Assembly: GCF_003945595.2 (NCBI RefSeq)
Contig: NW_024104376.1
Span: 1,426,001 to 1,490,000 of the forward strand
Length of the DNA stretch: 64,000 nucleotides
Direction: 5' to 3'
Source of the DNA: Pipra filicauda
Taxonomy: Eukaryota > Chordata > Aves > Passeriformes > Pipridae
Shown: piece after piece, positions 23,843 through 37,400 of the stretch
How positions within the stretch are numbered: position 1 is the stretch's first letter
How the letters are laid out: the number at the start of each line of letters is the position of its first letter
Notes under the pieces: generated by a model
Told to the model about the DNA's origin: nothing
Databases searched by the model: none
The model's input: the letters and a program-made list of their open reading frames with translations, nothing else
Made by a program: the position numbers and the translations under genes

Positions 23843-26800
23843 CTCTGCTACTGTGTTCTTCCTTTGACTTCAAGATTAGTCTCTCCAGGTGCATTTGGCA
23901 GCTCTTTCCAGAAAATCTGCCTGGATATTCAGCCCAAGGTTACACTTACAGAAGTAGCTGGTTACTAAGATCTCATTCAAGTATTTTAGGGGTCAAAAAA
24001 AGTCTGGGTTTGTCATAATTTATGCATTTTCAAAAAATTGTTTATTCTAATAGCATTTGCCCAAGAAAGAAACTGTACAACACATTGTGAAGTTCATGTG
24101 TCTTATTTGGTCTTTTTGGAATGCCAGTTTTTATTTTCCTTCTCCTGAAATGGACTTTTGAAACCAAATTCAGTTACAAAAGATTTAAATTCAGACCAAA
24201 CATTTTGTCTCATTCATCTGCTTTCTGGGAATTTCACTTGGAAAAGGTAGTTTTTCCTTTCCAGTTGAGAAAAGAAAATCAGAGTTTCCTTGAAACAGAA
24301 GACCTAGTCTCCACCCATACTATTTGCCATCAAATGTGCTTATAAATGTTAGGAAAGAATTTTCAAATAATCAAAACCATATCAAAATTGCTCAGAGCTT
24401 CACTTGTGTTACACAGAGGAAATAGTGCTCTGGTCACTGAGACCAGGCTAAGTCCCACACTGGAGCACATGGACCCAAGTGGCAGGTCTTTCCTGGTGCC
24501 TTGCTCCATTAAAAGACTTCCAGATCAACCGAAATGTCAGAAAGCAACACCCAGCTTTCACAGAGTTAGGCATGAAAACATTGCTCACATCCAACAGCAG
24601 CAGGAGCAGCTTTTGTAAATAGTATAAGTGAGCTTTTATGTGAAGAAATTTTGATCTGTCTCAGAAGGACACGCTTCTGAAAGTCACTTTTAATGTAGTC
24701 CTGGGAGTATCATTATTAGTGATATCACTTTAAAAACTAAATAGGATAAAAAGTTGAATTTGTTGCACAAATAAGTCAATGAACTCACTGACACTGAGAC
24801 TTCAGATCACGCAGTGCCAAAACTCTGCAGTCTCAATCTTCCCTTGTGGTTGTCCTACCAAATTACATAACTGGAATTTTTTTTCATCCCTGAATAATTA
24901 CAAAGAAGATGGACATTCTTCACTGGGAGAAGATTAATGAGTGTGTAGTACACTGAGAGGGATGTTACCACACCCAAAAAAAATGAGTCATGGGAGAACA
25001 CTTTGAAGAACGTCACATTTTATGACATGAGATTTCTGCATCATTCTGGAGTGTTTTAGGACCAGAAAAAGGTACCTGTGATGTCACCAGGCCTGTTGGG
25101 TGCTTCCAATCTGGGCTTTTGCTGTCAAGTATTCCTGGAGCGGTGATTTAATTTTGGCTGTGTCACTGCTGCTATGTCAGCTGTACTGCTGTGAATGCAG
25201 CTCTCGTGTCTTTCCAGCTGGGCTGTTGCTGTCCTTCAAAATCCTTGTCATGTGTGACTCTAAGAATGGACAAGTCAGCAAGGTAATAGTCACAATAATA
25301 AGTTCTAATTGCATGTATGGGGAAGATCAGTAATATTTTACTGCAGATAGCAGTTATTATGGGACCAGGTCTGGGTCTAACAAAACCAAACAGCAGCCTG
25401 AATAAAATGAGCTTTTTGCAGATTCATGCTAACAAGGTGTGTAAATGTTTCCCTGCTCTCAACCCTGGTAGAGTGGCTCGATGAGGAAAGGCCATGGTGG
25501 GCTCTTTGCCTGGGAGAGAAGGGCTTCTGTCCTGATGTTGATCCTCCTAATCCAAAGGAAAGCTTATTTCTGGGCTCTCCACTCCAGCAATTAAAAGAAC
25601 AGACCAAACAGGACCTTTTGTGACACAATGTACAGAGAAATACTAAAGTATGCCAGCTTTTCATTGAAACAAGAGCGCAGTAATTCTCCCTTGGTAGTTT
25701 TAGTGAGATGGAGCAGCTTCTATCCCTGCATGGGATTCCAGGGCCCTCTGTGGCAACCATCTCCTTGGCTATAGACTGTTCCTCCTTCAGAGCTTCACAA
25801 GCACACTGTGACTACCCCTCAGGCATTTTGAAAGAAAAATGAGGAACATACAGATAGTGTTCATTCTGGAACACCAATATATATTGAGTCAAGCATAAAA
25901 TTATAAGTGGAGAAGCAGAACCAGCACTGGAGAAGGTAGTTTGCAACAAAACCAAAAAGGAGCAATGTAGATGGATGCAATGACATCCCAAGAAAAAGTC
26001 CCTTTTCATCTACTTAATAGCTGTTTTCCTGCAGGGCCATGTAAAAACTTAATTGCTGGCCGTGCAGTAAGCTGACACCCATTCTTTAACTCGCACAAAT
26101 CATCTGACATCATTCAGCTCCCTGGTGGGTGAAATAGAGCCAGGGTGTGAATCCCACAGAGGCAGGACCTCAGGACCCCAGCAGCCTCACATTGCAGCCT
26201 GTCATTGACACAGGGGTCTAGACCATCCAGACTAGCACTAAGCCAGGACCCACTACCCCCTCTCCATGTCACAATGCAGACACAACCTCCTGGGGTCACC
26301 TGGGGATAGATCTTCATCTTCCTGAGACTCCAGAACATGGACCATCCAATGACAGATCACATGTTGCTGTACCCAGCTGAGCTGGTCTAAGTTTCCACAT
26401 GCGCAGCCCACAGATAGTGCTGTACACAGGTCAAGGATGCTTTGTCTTCATTAATCTTTTCCAGCAGCAGACGAACTACCAAGCAGCAGAAAACTGCCAT
26501 ATCAAACACAGGTCTCTTCCAGTTTCTCACTGTACTGAGGAAAATGATGTCCAGAAAGAAGGAACCAGAAGCAGCAGCCTCGAGCTCCCTCCCTTTCTGC
26601 ACTTCAAGGAAACAGGAGGCAGCACAAGGCAGACACCACCACGTGATAAGTCAAGAGCAAGAAAATCAGTCATGCTATCCTGATAAGGAAAAGGTGGAAG
26701 ATCTCATTAGGAACAAAAATATCAAATATATATCCACTAAAGCAACCCTCTGCTTATACAGTGACCTTACAAAAGTAAAGTTAACGAGACTTTCTCCATT

Positions 26801-28635
26801 GACTAAAATGTCAGTATAAACTCTTTCCAGCCTGAAGTGACCCATTTGCATTGTAACAGCAGAGACAAATCTAAAACTGTGAATTTATGTATTGACAAAA
26901 TGCAAAGACCGGACAGCCATGCTGTAGCTGTCTGCTGACGACTGCAGGGCACACATGTCAGTGGGATGTATACTCATCCATTTTGGGTGGCATAACATTA
27001 CTGGACAAGATCTGAACAGAACACAATTAAGAAGATAAACCAGTTAAAGAAGTCAATTTAGATCCATATTAAAATACAGGTAACCCACAAAGTGATAGTG
27101 AAAACATAACCACACAATGTACAGGAGCCAAACCAGAATGAGTGCCTGCTGTATAGCATGTTTTGTTGACAGGATGCCTTGTTACTCACTGTGTTTCCTA
27201 AATAGAGGAACTAGAAGGTCAGACCCATTCTTGAACTGAGGTTGGGGTCAAAGATGACAAAGTGAGACAGGATGTCCTGGTGGAAGGTGACGGTGGCTGT
27301 CAAACAATCAATATTAACAGAGGAAGAACCAGTTCTGACATAGTGAAAAGCTTATTGCTGTCAGTGACTGTTGGATCCTTCTTCTGTAGTCAGTGATTTC
27401 TTTGATATAGACTGGAGGGACAGTGATTTTCTCTCTGGATAATTGCAAGAATAATTTCCCTGTCCCAGAATTTTAATAGATTAAAATTCTTGTACTTGGG
27501 GAGACTTCCATAACGCCTCTGGAGCCACATGATGACAAATTCCCTTGCTACTGCAGTCTGCTTTTGAACTGATCTTGGATGGTGGGACTTTCCTCTTGCT
27601 CGTTGCAAGGGTTCAAGGAAACTTTTTCACAGGCGTAAATCAGGACAACTCATAGATTTTAATTCCTGAGGAGAATTAGCTACATCACCATTTTTAAACT
27701 AAGATTTTAGGGCAAAGAAAATTGTTTTAAATGAGTCAGAGCAAAATCCATCATCCCTTCAGCATTATGCATACTTCTCTCTACTCTGTAATTAGAACTT
27801 TGGAAATTCCAGCAATATCAATCAGGGCAAACTGAGAGTCCCAAGGAATAATGAAATAAAACAAAATATTCAGTCTTACATCCATCACAACTTAGGAATT
27901 ATCTAAAAAATGAACTAGAACCTCTATAAAACCCTGAAAAAAATTTATATTTTGTAGTATCAGCAAAGCTGGAATAATCATCCTTCCCCCCCCAGAAATT
28001 CACATAGAGCTATAAACACCTACAATAAATATTAGAATTGTGACCACCTCTTAAACTGACTGTGTTGGAGGGGTTTTGTTGCAAATCCCAAGGTACTCTC
28101 AGTATTATTATATTTTATTATACTACTTAAATAAGCTTTAGAATTTATACATTGGACTAGGTACATTAACTTCCACAGTAGCTGTAATCCAGTAAAAAGT
28201 TTACAAAAGAAAAAAACTTAGTAATTTTTTCATATTGTTTTATATATCAATAGAACAGCCAATATCAATTTTTTTAACCTTGATATTATGTGTTAGATTA
28301 AAATTCAGTGGTAACAATTTCCTGATTTTCTAGGAGTTGTAAGAAAAAAAGCTAGACTCTTCTATATGAAGGGATAGCTGAAATAATAACCACTTTCAGC
28401 CTAGAAATGGCACATGCCATCACCCAAAAGAGAACCACATACAAAAGGCAAAAGGTTTTACTTAATATTCTTCTGTGAACATGCATATTTAAGCAATAAA
28501 CAGGGAGATCAAAGGAAACAGAAACACAAAGGATACAACTTGAAAAACATCCCCAGCATGGCAAGGTAAAAGAGAAAGCAGAAGTGCCAGGGAAAGGGCA
28601 CATGCAGAAAAAGCCACTGCCTCTTGTCATGGAAT
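23843..28635. other. Gene-free stretch
   Basis: No recognisable exon or repeat. Several 65-130-codon frames occur on both strands at 24.3, 25.4 and 26.4-26.8 kb, but they overlap one another and show no conserved motif. The stretch 27.9-28.3 kb is very AT-rich. Confidence 0.5.
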
Positions 28636-28639
28636 TGTA

Positions 28640-28735
28640 GTCATAGAATGAATCAGAATGAATCACAGAATGGGTCAGAAGGGGCCTTAATGATCATCTA
28701 GTTGCACTCCCGTGCCATAAGCATCCAAGCCTTTA
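28640..28735 (-). mobile_element. CR1 3'-terminal fragment (antisense)
   Basis: 'tagtcatagaatgaatcag' with two further ATGAATCA/CATAGAAT-like units, then GAAGGGGCCTTAATGATCAT and 'tagttgcactcccgtgccat', is the inverted CR1 end including remnants of its short terminal repeats. Diverged. Confidence 0.7.
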
Positions 28736-29549
28736 AAGTTCAGAAAAAAATTGATTTTGTGTGTTACTTGAAAATAAGCACCCCTGTTGGAGAAGAGGAC
28801 TACACCCCTTCCTCAGTTTCTCTTCTTCACAAAGGCCCGTTGTTGCCACGCAGCAATTGGCTGCTGGTCTCCATGTCCAGGCAGGTCCCCTGAAGCCAGT
28901 GTGTCCCCTGAGGCAGAAGAATCCATAGGCGAAGCTCAGACCACGAAGACAAAGCATTTTCAGGCTCAGCATGATATTCCTGCCAAGCTTCCAAGGTGCC
29001 TAATGTTAAACAGCCCTGGCGAAATCAATAGCTCTGCTCACGTTTGTATGCTAGCTCACAGCTCCCCTGGATGTTGCATGCTCATGTCCTAATTTGAATA
29101 ATCAAAAACAATATCATCAATGTGGAATTATGATTACAGAAGTATAACATGAAGGAGAAAGTGGTGTAAGAATGAAAAACTGAAGGAGTATACTGACGTA
29201 TTTAAATAAACAAGTCTTCAGAAAAAAATGAAGAAAAAACCATGCTACTGTAAATCTTCAAGTCTAATGGCAGTAAAATGAAAGAAAATTTAATGTTTAA
29301 TTCAATTCTTATTCATTAACGTTGATACTGTAATAGGATTTAGAAACCAATTGTGTTGGCCTTCACCAGGTTATCAGTCTGGGGGCTCCACCACCACCGA
29401 ATACCCCAATTCAAAGAAATACTGCAATTCAAAAGCTGTTTTGCAGACTGCAGAGAGTCGCTCTCCCAGTGAGGCTTTGGGAACCCAGGAGGCACAACAC
29501 TGAACTAAAAGCAATCCTGCATCAGAAGCCTCACAGCTCATCTTTTTCT

Positions 29550-29640
29550 GACCTATTTGTAAAAATTCCCCAATGAAGGAAGCTCCCCAGGCAGCCTGTT
29601 TCACTGTTCTCACAGGGATGTTTCATCCAAGCCAACTGCT
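29550..29640 (-). mobile_element. Possible CR1 remnant (antisense)
   Basis: 'gaagctccccaggcagcctg' followed by 'tttcactgttctcaca' resembles the inverted CR1 ORF2-end block found in the clearer copies of this window. The match is short and diverged. Confidence 0.35.
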
Positions 29641-30079
29641 ACTGCAGGTTTCAGCATCCTACATCAATTGCGGTGTGTCTTGACCTGGTTAAATATGGAT
29701 TTTGGATTTTGTTATAAAAGTCCACATGAAAAAATTATCAGGTGAAACTGTGTAAATATTCCAATTGCGTTAGTTTTGTTTTCCACTCCCTTTTATTTAA
29801 GGAGTCATTGTTTATTGGCATATTAATACTGGTATCTACTAATTTAGATGTTTGTCTGGAGAGTCAGAGTTAATTTACTAACTTGTTTTGTTACTTCTGT
29901 CTCTGTGGTGTCTATTTGATTGGAGTCCCCATGGTGTCTCTCCACTAATCCCCACCTTACTTCGAAGGCTCCAGACCAGTGTTAGAACCCATGTAAACAG
30001 TTGTGAATTAAATGCAGATGATATTGGTCTTTTCTGTCTGCTATGTGCCAGCCAAAGTGACAAACAGACTACAGAGCCA

Positions 30080-30153
30080 CATAGAAATCCACATTTTCAT
30101 ATTAAGCTATATTTTTCATAGAAAGCCACATTTTCATATTAAGCTATAATTGT
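30080..30153. repeat. 37-bp tandem duplication
   Basis: Two adjacent copies of a 37-bp AT-rich unit beginning CATAGAAA/CATAGAAAG and containing CCACATTTTCATATTAAGCT. They differ at a few positions. They lie just outside the minus-strand LTR. Confidence 0.85.
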
Positions 30154-30169
30154 GATATACAAGGGACTT

Positions 30170-30435
30170 CAGTGGGTTGGTCAAAAATTGTCCTAGGGCT
30201 GCTATCCCGGCTCAGAGCAGTGATGTCCCAGTCTTAAGGGAAAGGGAGTACCCAAGATTTGCAGATGTTCATGGTCGAAAGGAATGACTAAAGTCAGAAG
30301 GTCCACAAAACCTCACAAAGTTTTATTAGTAAATCACACACTTAGCATGGAAATTGATACATTAGCCCCTGACCTCTTATATAAAAACGCATGACAGTGG
30401 GGTTTAGATAATGGGGTACAGTGATAGGGAAGAGA

Positions 30436-30471
<36 letters not shown>

Positions 30472-31058
30472 CGGACTAATGAGGGGGAGAGAGAAAGAAA
30501 AGAAGAAAGAAAAAGAGACCACTAGTCCTGGCTCCAGAACCAATCCAGCTGGGCTGTCCAGGGTCTTGGGGCACGCACGCGGAGCAAGTGCACTGGGCTT
30601 TCTGGAGGTACCTTTGTACAGATAAGTTTCCCCCACCCTGGAGATAAGTTTTTCACTTTCTATGTAAAATAGTTACCACGTGCAGTCTGTTCTTCCACAC
30701 CTTTCTGGAAACAGGTCAGAGGGCTTTGGGGTCTTTGGTGGTCTTGATCCTCCCCCACAGTCGGTGCGTTTTTCTCAACCTCATTCCTGCACTTGTGCTG
30801 TACTGTGTTGTGCTTATGTCCAGGAGACAGAACAAGGACGTTTGTCAGAGAAAAGTGCTGCCCCACTTCTATATCGCCCTCTTCTCCAGCCACATCCTTT
30901 TCTCCCTCACAGTGTGTTATTACCAACAATCCTTGGTTGTTATTACCTACACTCCTTGATTGGCTCCACAGCCATCCAGCTGTTGGTGTTTGAGACATAC
31001 ACATTAGCCTCCTTATCTTCTAGGCTTCTACCCTCGCTATCCTGGCTTTTTTAGCACA
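30170..31058 (-). mobile_element. Solo LTR, minus strand, with TATA and AATAAA
   Basis: Read on the minus strand, a U3-like region is followed by TTTTATATAAGAGG (TATA box, plus positions about 30376-30389). About 55 bp later comes CTAATAAAACTTTG (AATAAA, plus 30322-30327), then a T/G-rich U5-like part. This is the typical order of a retroviral LTR promoter and polyadenylation signal. The U3 contains a CT-rich tract (GA on the plus strand). Ends are approximate: GGCTTTTTTAGCACA near 31058 and TGGGTTGGTC near 30169 are the best candidates. An ACTTCAG repeat occurs near both ends (30162-30168 and about 31071-31077) but does not leave canonical TG/CA termini. No internal viral genes are present. 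Confidence 0.55.
30442..30471. repeat. (GA)n microsatellite
   Basis: About fourteen uninterrupted GA units inside a longer purine-rich tract (30425-30520). It lies within the U3 of the minus-strand LTR and is likely length-variable. Confidence 0.9.
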
Positions 31059-31584
31059 GCAAGTCTCATGTACTTCAGAAGAAACCTTTTAAAATATCAC
31101 ATAATAGTCTGATATGGATTGCACTAAGCTCTGTGCTAAATCTCAGTCTTAAACCTAATTTTAATGACTGGATTATCCCAAAAGAGCAAGATTTAGTAAT
31201 AAACCACTAAAATCTGAGAGAGAAAAAAAATGTAAAAACAGCTTTAATGTAGAAACTAATTTAGTAGTGACGGATAAAAACGGTGTTAGCAAGAGATAGG
31301 TAGGCTCCAGCTGTCATCCTTTCTCATCTCAGATCCAGATCCAAAGACACATTTGCATTACTAACTATTCTGTAGATATGGAAATCTCAGTGAGATCAGC
31401 AGGATCTGAGAACCCAAGTGGAAGCCAGGCACAACCTTGCTCCTTCTATACCAGTTCATGGAAGCCTTGTGTCCCACTTGGGCTTTTATAAATCCTGATT
31501 CAGAAAAGATCCATGCATGTACCCAATTTTAAAACTCAGCTGTACTGACCCCACTGCAGTCTGGCAGAGTTCAGTTCTCTACAA
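31059..31584. other. Gene-free stretch
   Basis: AT-rich, with no recognisable exon or repeat. Confidence 0.5.
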
Positions 31585-31720
31585 TGATTGGATCCCAGAA
31601 CCACAGGACAGTTGAGGTTGAAAGGGACCTCTGGGCATCATCTGTCCAAAGCTCCTGCTCAACCAGGGCTACAAATAGTCCCTCTGTCTTCACTGAGACC
31701 ACTTCCCAGGTACAAAGCCA
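31585..31720 (-). mobile_element. CR1 3' fragment (antisense)
   Basis: 'ccacaggacagttgaggttg' then AAAGGGACCTCTGGGCATCA then 'gctcctgctcaaccagggct' reproduces the inverted CR1 3' end. The terminal repeats are eroded. Confidence 0.82.
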
Positions 31721-33904
31721 ACTAATCATGCATACCTTTTTGTGTAGGAGCCTCCAGCAGATCCCAAGGGAGGATTTCTGCTCTTACTGTCAAACGCTTC
31801 ATTTAGAACAGACAAACAGTGTCTACCATGGTAATTCAGAGTTTTTCAATGAGCCACCACCCAAGAATGACTGCAGGCATCTCTCCAGTGGAATGCATAT
31901 ATCAGCAATGTTACATTGCACTGAGCTCTACCAGCAAACAGACACTTTCTGAAGCAAGATCAATGAGAGGATCTCCTTCGTACTTGACCCTAAATAATAA
32001 CCAGCTGTGACAAAGATTGGGAGTTAGAGGCACCTAAGTTTTGGAGTGGAATTCAGTTCCAGACTCATAGGCAGAAATTTAGCTGTCCACAGGTGTAATA
32101 GTAGTGCACTCATGTTGCAGTCAGCTCCAGGACTTGATTTTGTTGAACAGTTTTGTTGAACTATGTAATGTTTGATATGCTCCAGAGCATCCAGTAGATC
32201 TATACAGGGGTGGATGACATGAAACTGCACCCATGAGATGTCCAGTCCCTCCTTGAGCAGTGTCAGAGGCCCAGTATGATCTCCTAAGCTGATATCCCAG
32301 AGCACCTTGGACCATGTTAATGTAGGCTGTCCTGATTCAGTCACCTAAGACAGGCACCTAGTGCCACTTAAGATGCCTGTCCCAGCTACAATTCCAGATG
32401 GTTACAGGTGTCCTTTAGGTCCTATACCGTATCTGACAGCCTCATGCAGGTGTTGGCAAGTGCACTACAGCATCTCAAATGGCACTTGGTGCATACATGT
32501 GGACAAATGATATCACTTTCCTGCCACTGGAGAGAAAATATCAGTTCACACCAACTACTCCAGACAGATTCTTTGTGATGACGTGAACTGCATCATGGAC
32601 ATGTCTATTGCTATTTATTTGGTATAAAGAGGCTCTAGATGATGCACTCATTTACAGACACATCTTCATCTGATCAGATGAAAAACACTCCAAGGAACAC
32701 AGTTCCTCATATTACAGGGGTTTCCTCAGAGATTTTATTCTCACTGTATAAAAAAAAAAAAGTAGTAATTTTTCCATGGCTGGTTTAATCTTTAATATTC
32801 CTAATTATGAAAAATTGTGAATACCTTTCAATCTGCAGAATACTTTCTTAACAGTAAAGAATAGAGCAGATCATTTCAGGGGGGAAAGTCATCAATTTTT
32901 TCACAAAATATAACATGAGAATTTACTAAATTAAGATACAATCATGGGTGAAAGAGAGTTGGAATTATTAGATCTCTTAAACTGCAGAAATAGTTTAAGG
33001 GATGAACATAAATAGAATTACGTGCCTCCTCACAGTCTCTATCCAATCAAAGTGAATACAAGCTTGATAGGATCAAGCAAAAATGTTATGAGTGGGGTGG
33101 TTAATTATTGAATGGAACGCTGGCAGTGGAACAACTAATGACATCTCATCACTAGCTCATTAAAATGAGCTTCTCAATCTTGAACTGAAATCTGTAAAAA
33201 AAAAAAATAGTACACTTTAATAAATTCTACATTCCAGGAATTGAATTCATCATAAGTACCTAAGGCTTATTGCAGACCCACTTTTGATGGGTTTGCAAGT
33301 GGAAGGTGTTTTAAGAGGAAAAGTCTGCTGGTCATTAAGAGTATCACAAAAGCAGTTCAAATTATGCTTCTCTTATTTACCTATGTAAGCTCAGCATGGG
33401 CCTTTGTATACTGCAAATGTGTGTGTTTATGTCTTCCTAAGGGATAAGACCTAATTGCCAAGGAGAACAAGTTAACCATTGTTTAAATGTAATGAATAAC
33501 ATTAATTTTACTGAACAGAACAGCAGCAAAAGTTATCTAGATGGATTCTTTTTAAATTTCTAAACCAGGAAGATGCAGACATCATGCCAAACTAACCTAA
33601 GCACAATTCCCTAAAAACTAGGAATCAGACAATATTTTTGCTTCTAGTTTTCATATCAGATTATAGTCCACAAATTTGACTAGTTAATGGGAGTAGCAAA
33701 AGGTTTCTCAACACATAGAAACTTATTGCCTATAGCCATGTTCCTATAGAAAAAGGGGAATTTATTTGGTGCTTTCCAGAGGACTAAATTATCTAGTCCA
33801 ACCCCTCTGCCATGAGGGTTTCCCTTGGAGTCCCACAATACATGCACAGTGGGTTACCACAGTGTAGTTAAGTGCCAATTTCCATGTAGCGACCAATTCC
33901 ATCA
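31721..33904. other. Gene-free stretch
   Basis: No exons recognised. The part 32020-32480 has a more even base composition and repeated CACCTAAG/GCACCTA motifs near both ends, possibly an old unclassified repeat. 32.7-33.7 kb is very AT-rich. 'atctagtccaacccctctgc' at about 33791 may be a CR1 scrap. Confidence 0.45.
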
Positions 33905-34440
33905 TCAGCTGGGCAGTGATGGGATGCTGCTGAAAAGGATCCAAGGGTTGTGGTGGACACCATCTGACTATGAGCCAGCAATGTATTCTCACAGGGGAAA
34001 TGGGCAAGGTGCATTATCAGTTGTATTTGGAACATCAAGGCTCCCAATCAAGGGAAGTAATTACTCTCTTCTATTGGGTATTGGATTGCTGGGTCTGGCT
34101 CTTGGCCCCACCCAATTGAAGATGCTTGGAGCTCAGGGAACAAGACCTAGGAGGAGATGCCAAGGGAGATGAGCCTGTTCAGTTTGATCAAAAGGAGTCT
34201 AAGGGATGGTCTAACAGAGGTCAGCAGCTACCTGGTGGGAATTACAAGGGTGACAGGTTGGATCAGGTGGACTGTGTAGGCAGCATGGAAGAATACTGCA
34301 CAGAAAGGTTGTGTACTTGGAGCTTTTCAATACTCAGACAGGCAAAACCACCTCAGACCTGGACTAAAGTTCTCCTGCTTTGAGAAGCGTCTTGGACTAC
34401 AGACTTCCAGAACTTCATGTTGTCAACTTGCCTGGGATCC
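33905..34440 (+). mobile_element. CR1 LINE fragment (sense), internally deleted
   Basis: 'ggttgtggtggacaccatct' and GACTATGAGCCAGCAATGT match the end of CR1 ORF2. After a stretch that does not align, 'gagcctgttcagtttgatca', then 'aggtcagcagctacctggtg', then GAATTACAAGGGTGACAGG resume the consensus, ending near 'cttggactacagacttccag'. The middle of the copy is deleted or replaced. The open frame at 34126-34383 is a remnant of this element and not a host gene. Confidence 0.75.
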
Positions 34441-37400
34441 CTTGCTTCAGTGGCTGCACAGCCTGACCATTCTTAAAGTCTGATCCTCTCCTCAGCTTAC
34501 TGGTTGACCAGGGCCCTGGGGGATAGGAGCAGGGGCAGTAGGATATTTGAAACAAAATCTCCATGGATAGATGCAGGTTTCCCTCTTTACTGGGAGAAAT
34601 GGTAACAACTGTCTTTGTTTCAATAGCCTCTCTAAACTAGCATATACAGAGATGAAAGCAATACCACTCTTTTTAAGTTATTTGTCTCAACAGTTGCGAG
34701 TAATATGAGCTTGTAATATTTATGTTTGTGTTACTCAGGAAGAAAAGGCAGGGGAAGGACTGGCAATCAGAGAAACAGCTGCGGTGGCATGAGTGGGAAG
34801 GCATCACATAGGTTCAGTCTTTTCAGCAAACTGACCTTCCTAGGAAAGTGTACCTAGTGACAGTTTGAAATTTTGTCTTTGAAAGGAAAAAGTGATTTTA
34901 ACTATGTGGCAAGAGGACAAGAACAGTTAAACACTGTTCTTGCCTCATTCACACCTGTAAAGTGCTCACAGAAATACACTTCACTCTTTTCCCTTTCTCA
35001 GTGAGATGTCTCCAGATGCATATTAAAGCACAACATTGTCATGTGCCTGCTGCAAGATGCGGAGCAGAGAGCAAAGAGAGCTTCCAGTGTTCAGAAAACC
35101 TTACACTTCGGTATCTGCCCCTTCTGAGTCAGTGCTCTCTTCATTGGTGCTCAAAAGTCAATAGAGAGGGGGGCACACAGCATGTGCAGAGCACCATTCA
35201 AAACTGTTCACAGTCTGCCCTGGTTATTTTGTAGGTGCACAGATTTGAGACTTCAGATGATGATAAAAATCATCATTTGCAGCACTGCAAAAACCCAGGA
35301 ATCTCCTTGCTCTTCATGTAGCCTACTGGTTAGCCACAGTGGAGCTCTGTGATAGCCCCTCCTTTCTTTCTAGTGTAGAAAGAGAAAGCATCAGCCATGC
35401 ACAAATGCTGGAGAGTACTAAGTGCTCTGTTCTTAATCTCCCCCATGTGTACAAAAAGTAAACGAAAGCCAAGTCAAGAAAATGAGACACAGAGGACCAT
35501 ATTTTCATAGTGCAGCTCTTAAGCTGTCAGCCATTACAAGCCCCGTGTACATTAGACCCATTTATGTCACATTTGCACTTGCAGATTGAAGGCCTCTGGT
35601 GCAATAACTGTTCATTTTACACCAGCAGAGCCTTGACACCTGAGGCCAACATAGCCCTGCAAGGAGCAGAGACAGTTCCGTGAAAGCCAGGTTCTCTTTC
35701 ACAAGAACTAAATCAGAGCCCTCTGTTTATCAGACAGGATCCTCTTGTTGCGTTTGAGATTTTGTCCAGGCATCAGAAAAACAATTCCTGTAGTTCTGGT
35801 GGGTCAGGGCTTTGCTGTGTCCACAGGCTTTTTCTATCCCACAGCTATGATACATGCAGGCAGCCGCACTGGAGAAGTAGGGAAGAAGCAGGACCGTCTC
35901 TCTGATGGGAAACCACAGTCCAAACACAAAGCTCCAGAGCTTCTTCACAAGCTGTTGAGAATGAATTAGCACCATTTGCAACACAGGGTACTAGAGTAAA
36001 ATGGCTTCAGTCTCAGGAATCTATAGCATATCCGGCTGTAATTCATGGCAGTTCAGCTGCTGCTGCACGGATGACTGCATCCCTGCAAAAAGTGGTGGGA
36101 TTCATTCCAACTGTTTCAAAATAAGCTGGACACCAGAAGGGTCAGAGCTGCCCTATTCCAAAAGGCCAAGATGAAACATCTTCCTGCACAAACTCAAATT
36201 TCAGACACAGAAAGTGCCTGGGGAAAAAAAATCAGAAATTTATAATGGAAACAAAGGAAAATACGTCACAACCATGATCAGACTTACCAGGTCTGTACGT
36301 GTCCCAGATGGCAGAAGGTGAAGCCTATCTGCGTTAAAGGAAAAAGTGCTTGGAGTACAGACATTTTTAGTTGAAAACTTAGACTATGGAAAGAGTAATC
36401 TTGGCTGTATTTTGCCCATTAAGCTTAGTGAAGTGCTCTGGGATAAGGAAATGAGTGAGAGAATCCCTGGCCAGATTCCACCTTGGCTTCTATTTACTGC
36501 AACCAACTTCACAGCTAATTCTTGTGCATCCCTTGCTCCATCAGAGCATTTACTAAATAACTTTAAGTACATAACTATCCCACTCCCATTAGGCATTAAA
36601 CAAACACTCAAGTTTTGCTGGCTCAGGGCCCATAGTGAGTAAGAATACTCACAGATATAGCAGTAGTCAACAAAATTAACACCTAATTCTTTGCAGCAGG
36701 GCCTCTAGCATGAAGAACTCTTCTTCAGAGTCAGAGCGGGGTGGAGATTGCTCAGAACTCACCAAGCTCTCAGGCACAATGTTGGCATCCAATTCACCTA
36801 ATGGCAGATAGTTCCTACACAGGTGTTGACAACTCTTCAACACCTTCAACTTGTTTTATAGGAAGTGGAGAGAAAAATGTGGTTTTGCACTGTTCTTCAT
36901 CTGATCACTCTGGAGGTCTGTCCAGGGGATTCATCACTAGCATTCTGTTTACTATACAAGGGCCAGCTCCAGAAAGACACACTCATTCCAGGGAATTGAT
37001 CCTTGCACCTGTCTGCAAAAGGCAGGGACTGTCCATCCTCCCAGGTCCTTACAGAGAAACTGAGACCCAGCCCAGGTGTGAGGGTCAATGAGGAACCCTG
37101 GCCTAGCCCAGTAAGTCTGGAGCTGCTGCACTTTCCAGGGAGCAACCTAAGCAAAAATCCCTGCCTCTCAAAAAAAAAGCCTCTCTGAAACTCAAGCCAG
37201 TGAGCCTTGTCCCCAACAGGAGCTAATCCCTGGATAAGCAAGGTGACTGCTCCACGAGGGGGTTCCAGGTAACAGCAGGGCCTGGGAGGCACCTCTGTCC
37301 CTTGTACTGCCCACACAGAGAAGCTGGGGAACCCCCCTCCTGTCCCCTTTCCCCAGCCCTGGGCCCTGTGGCAGCCTCAGAAACTGTCTCCCCTAGTCCC

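Noticed and set aside
34126..34383. An 85-codon plus-strand frame that looks like a small gene
   Set aside because: It is a remnant of the CR1 3' end, recognised from the nucleotide consensus.
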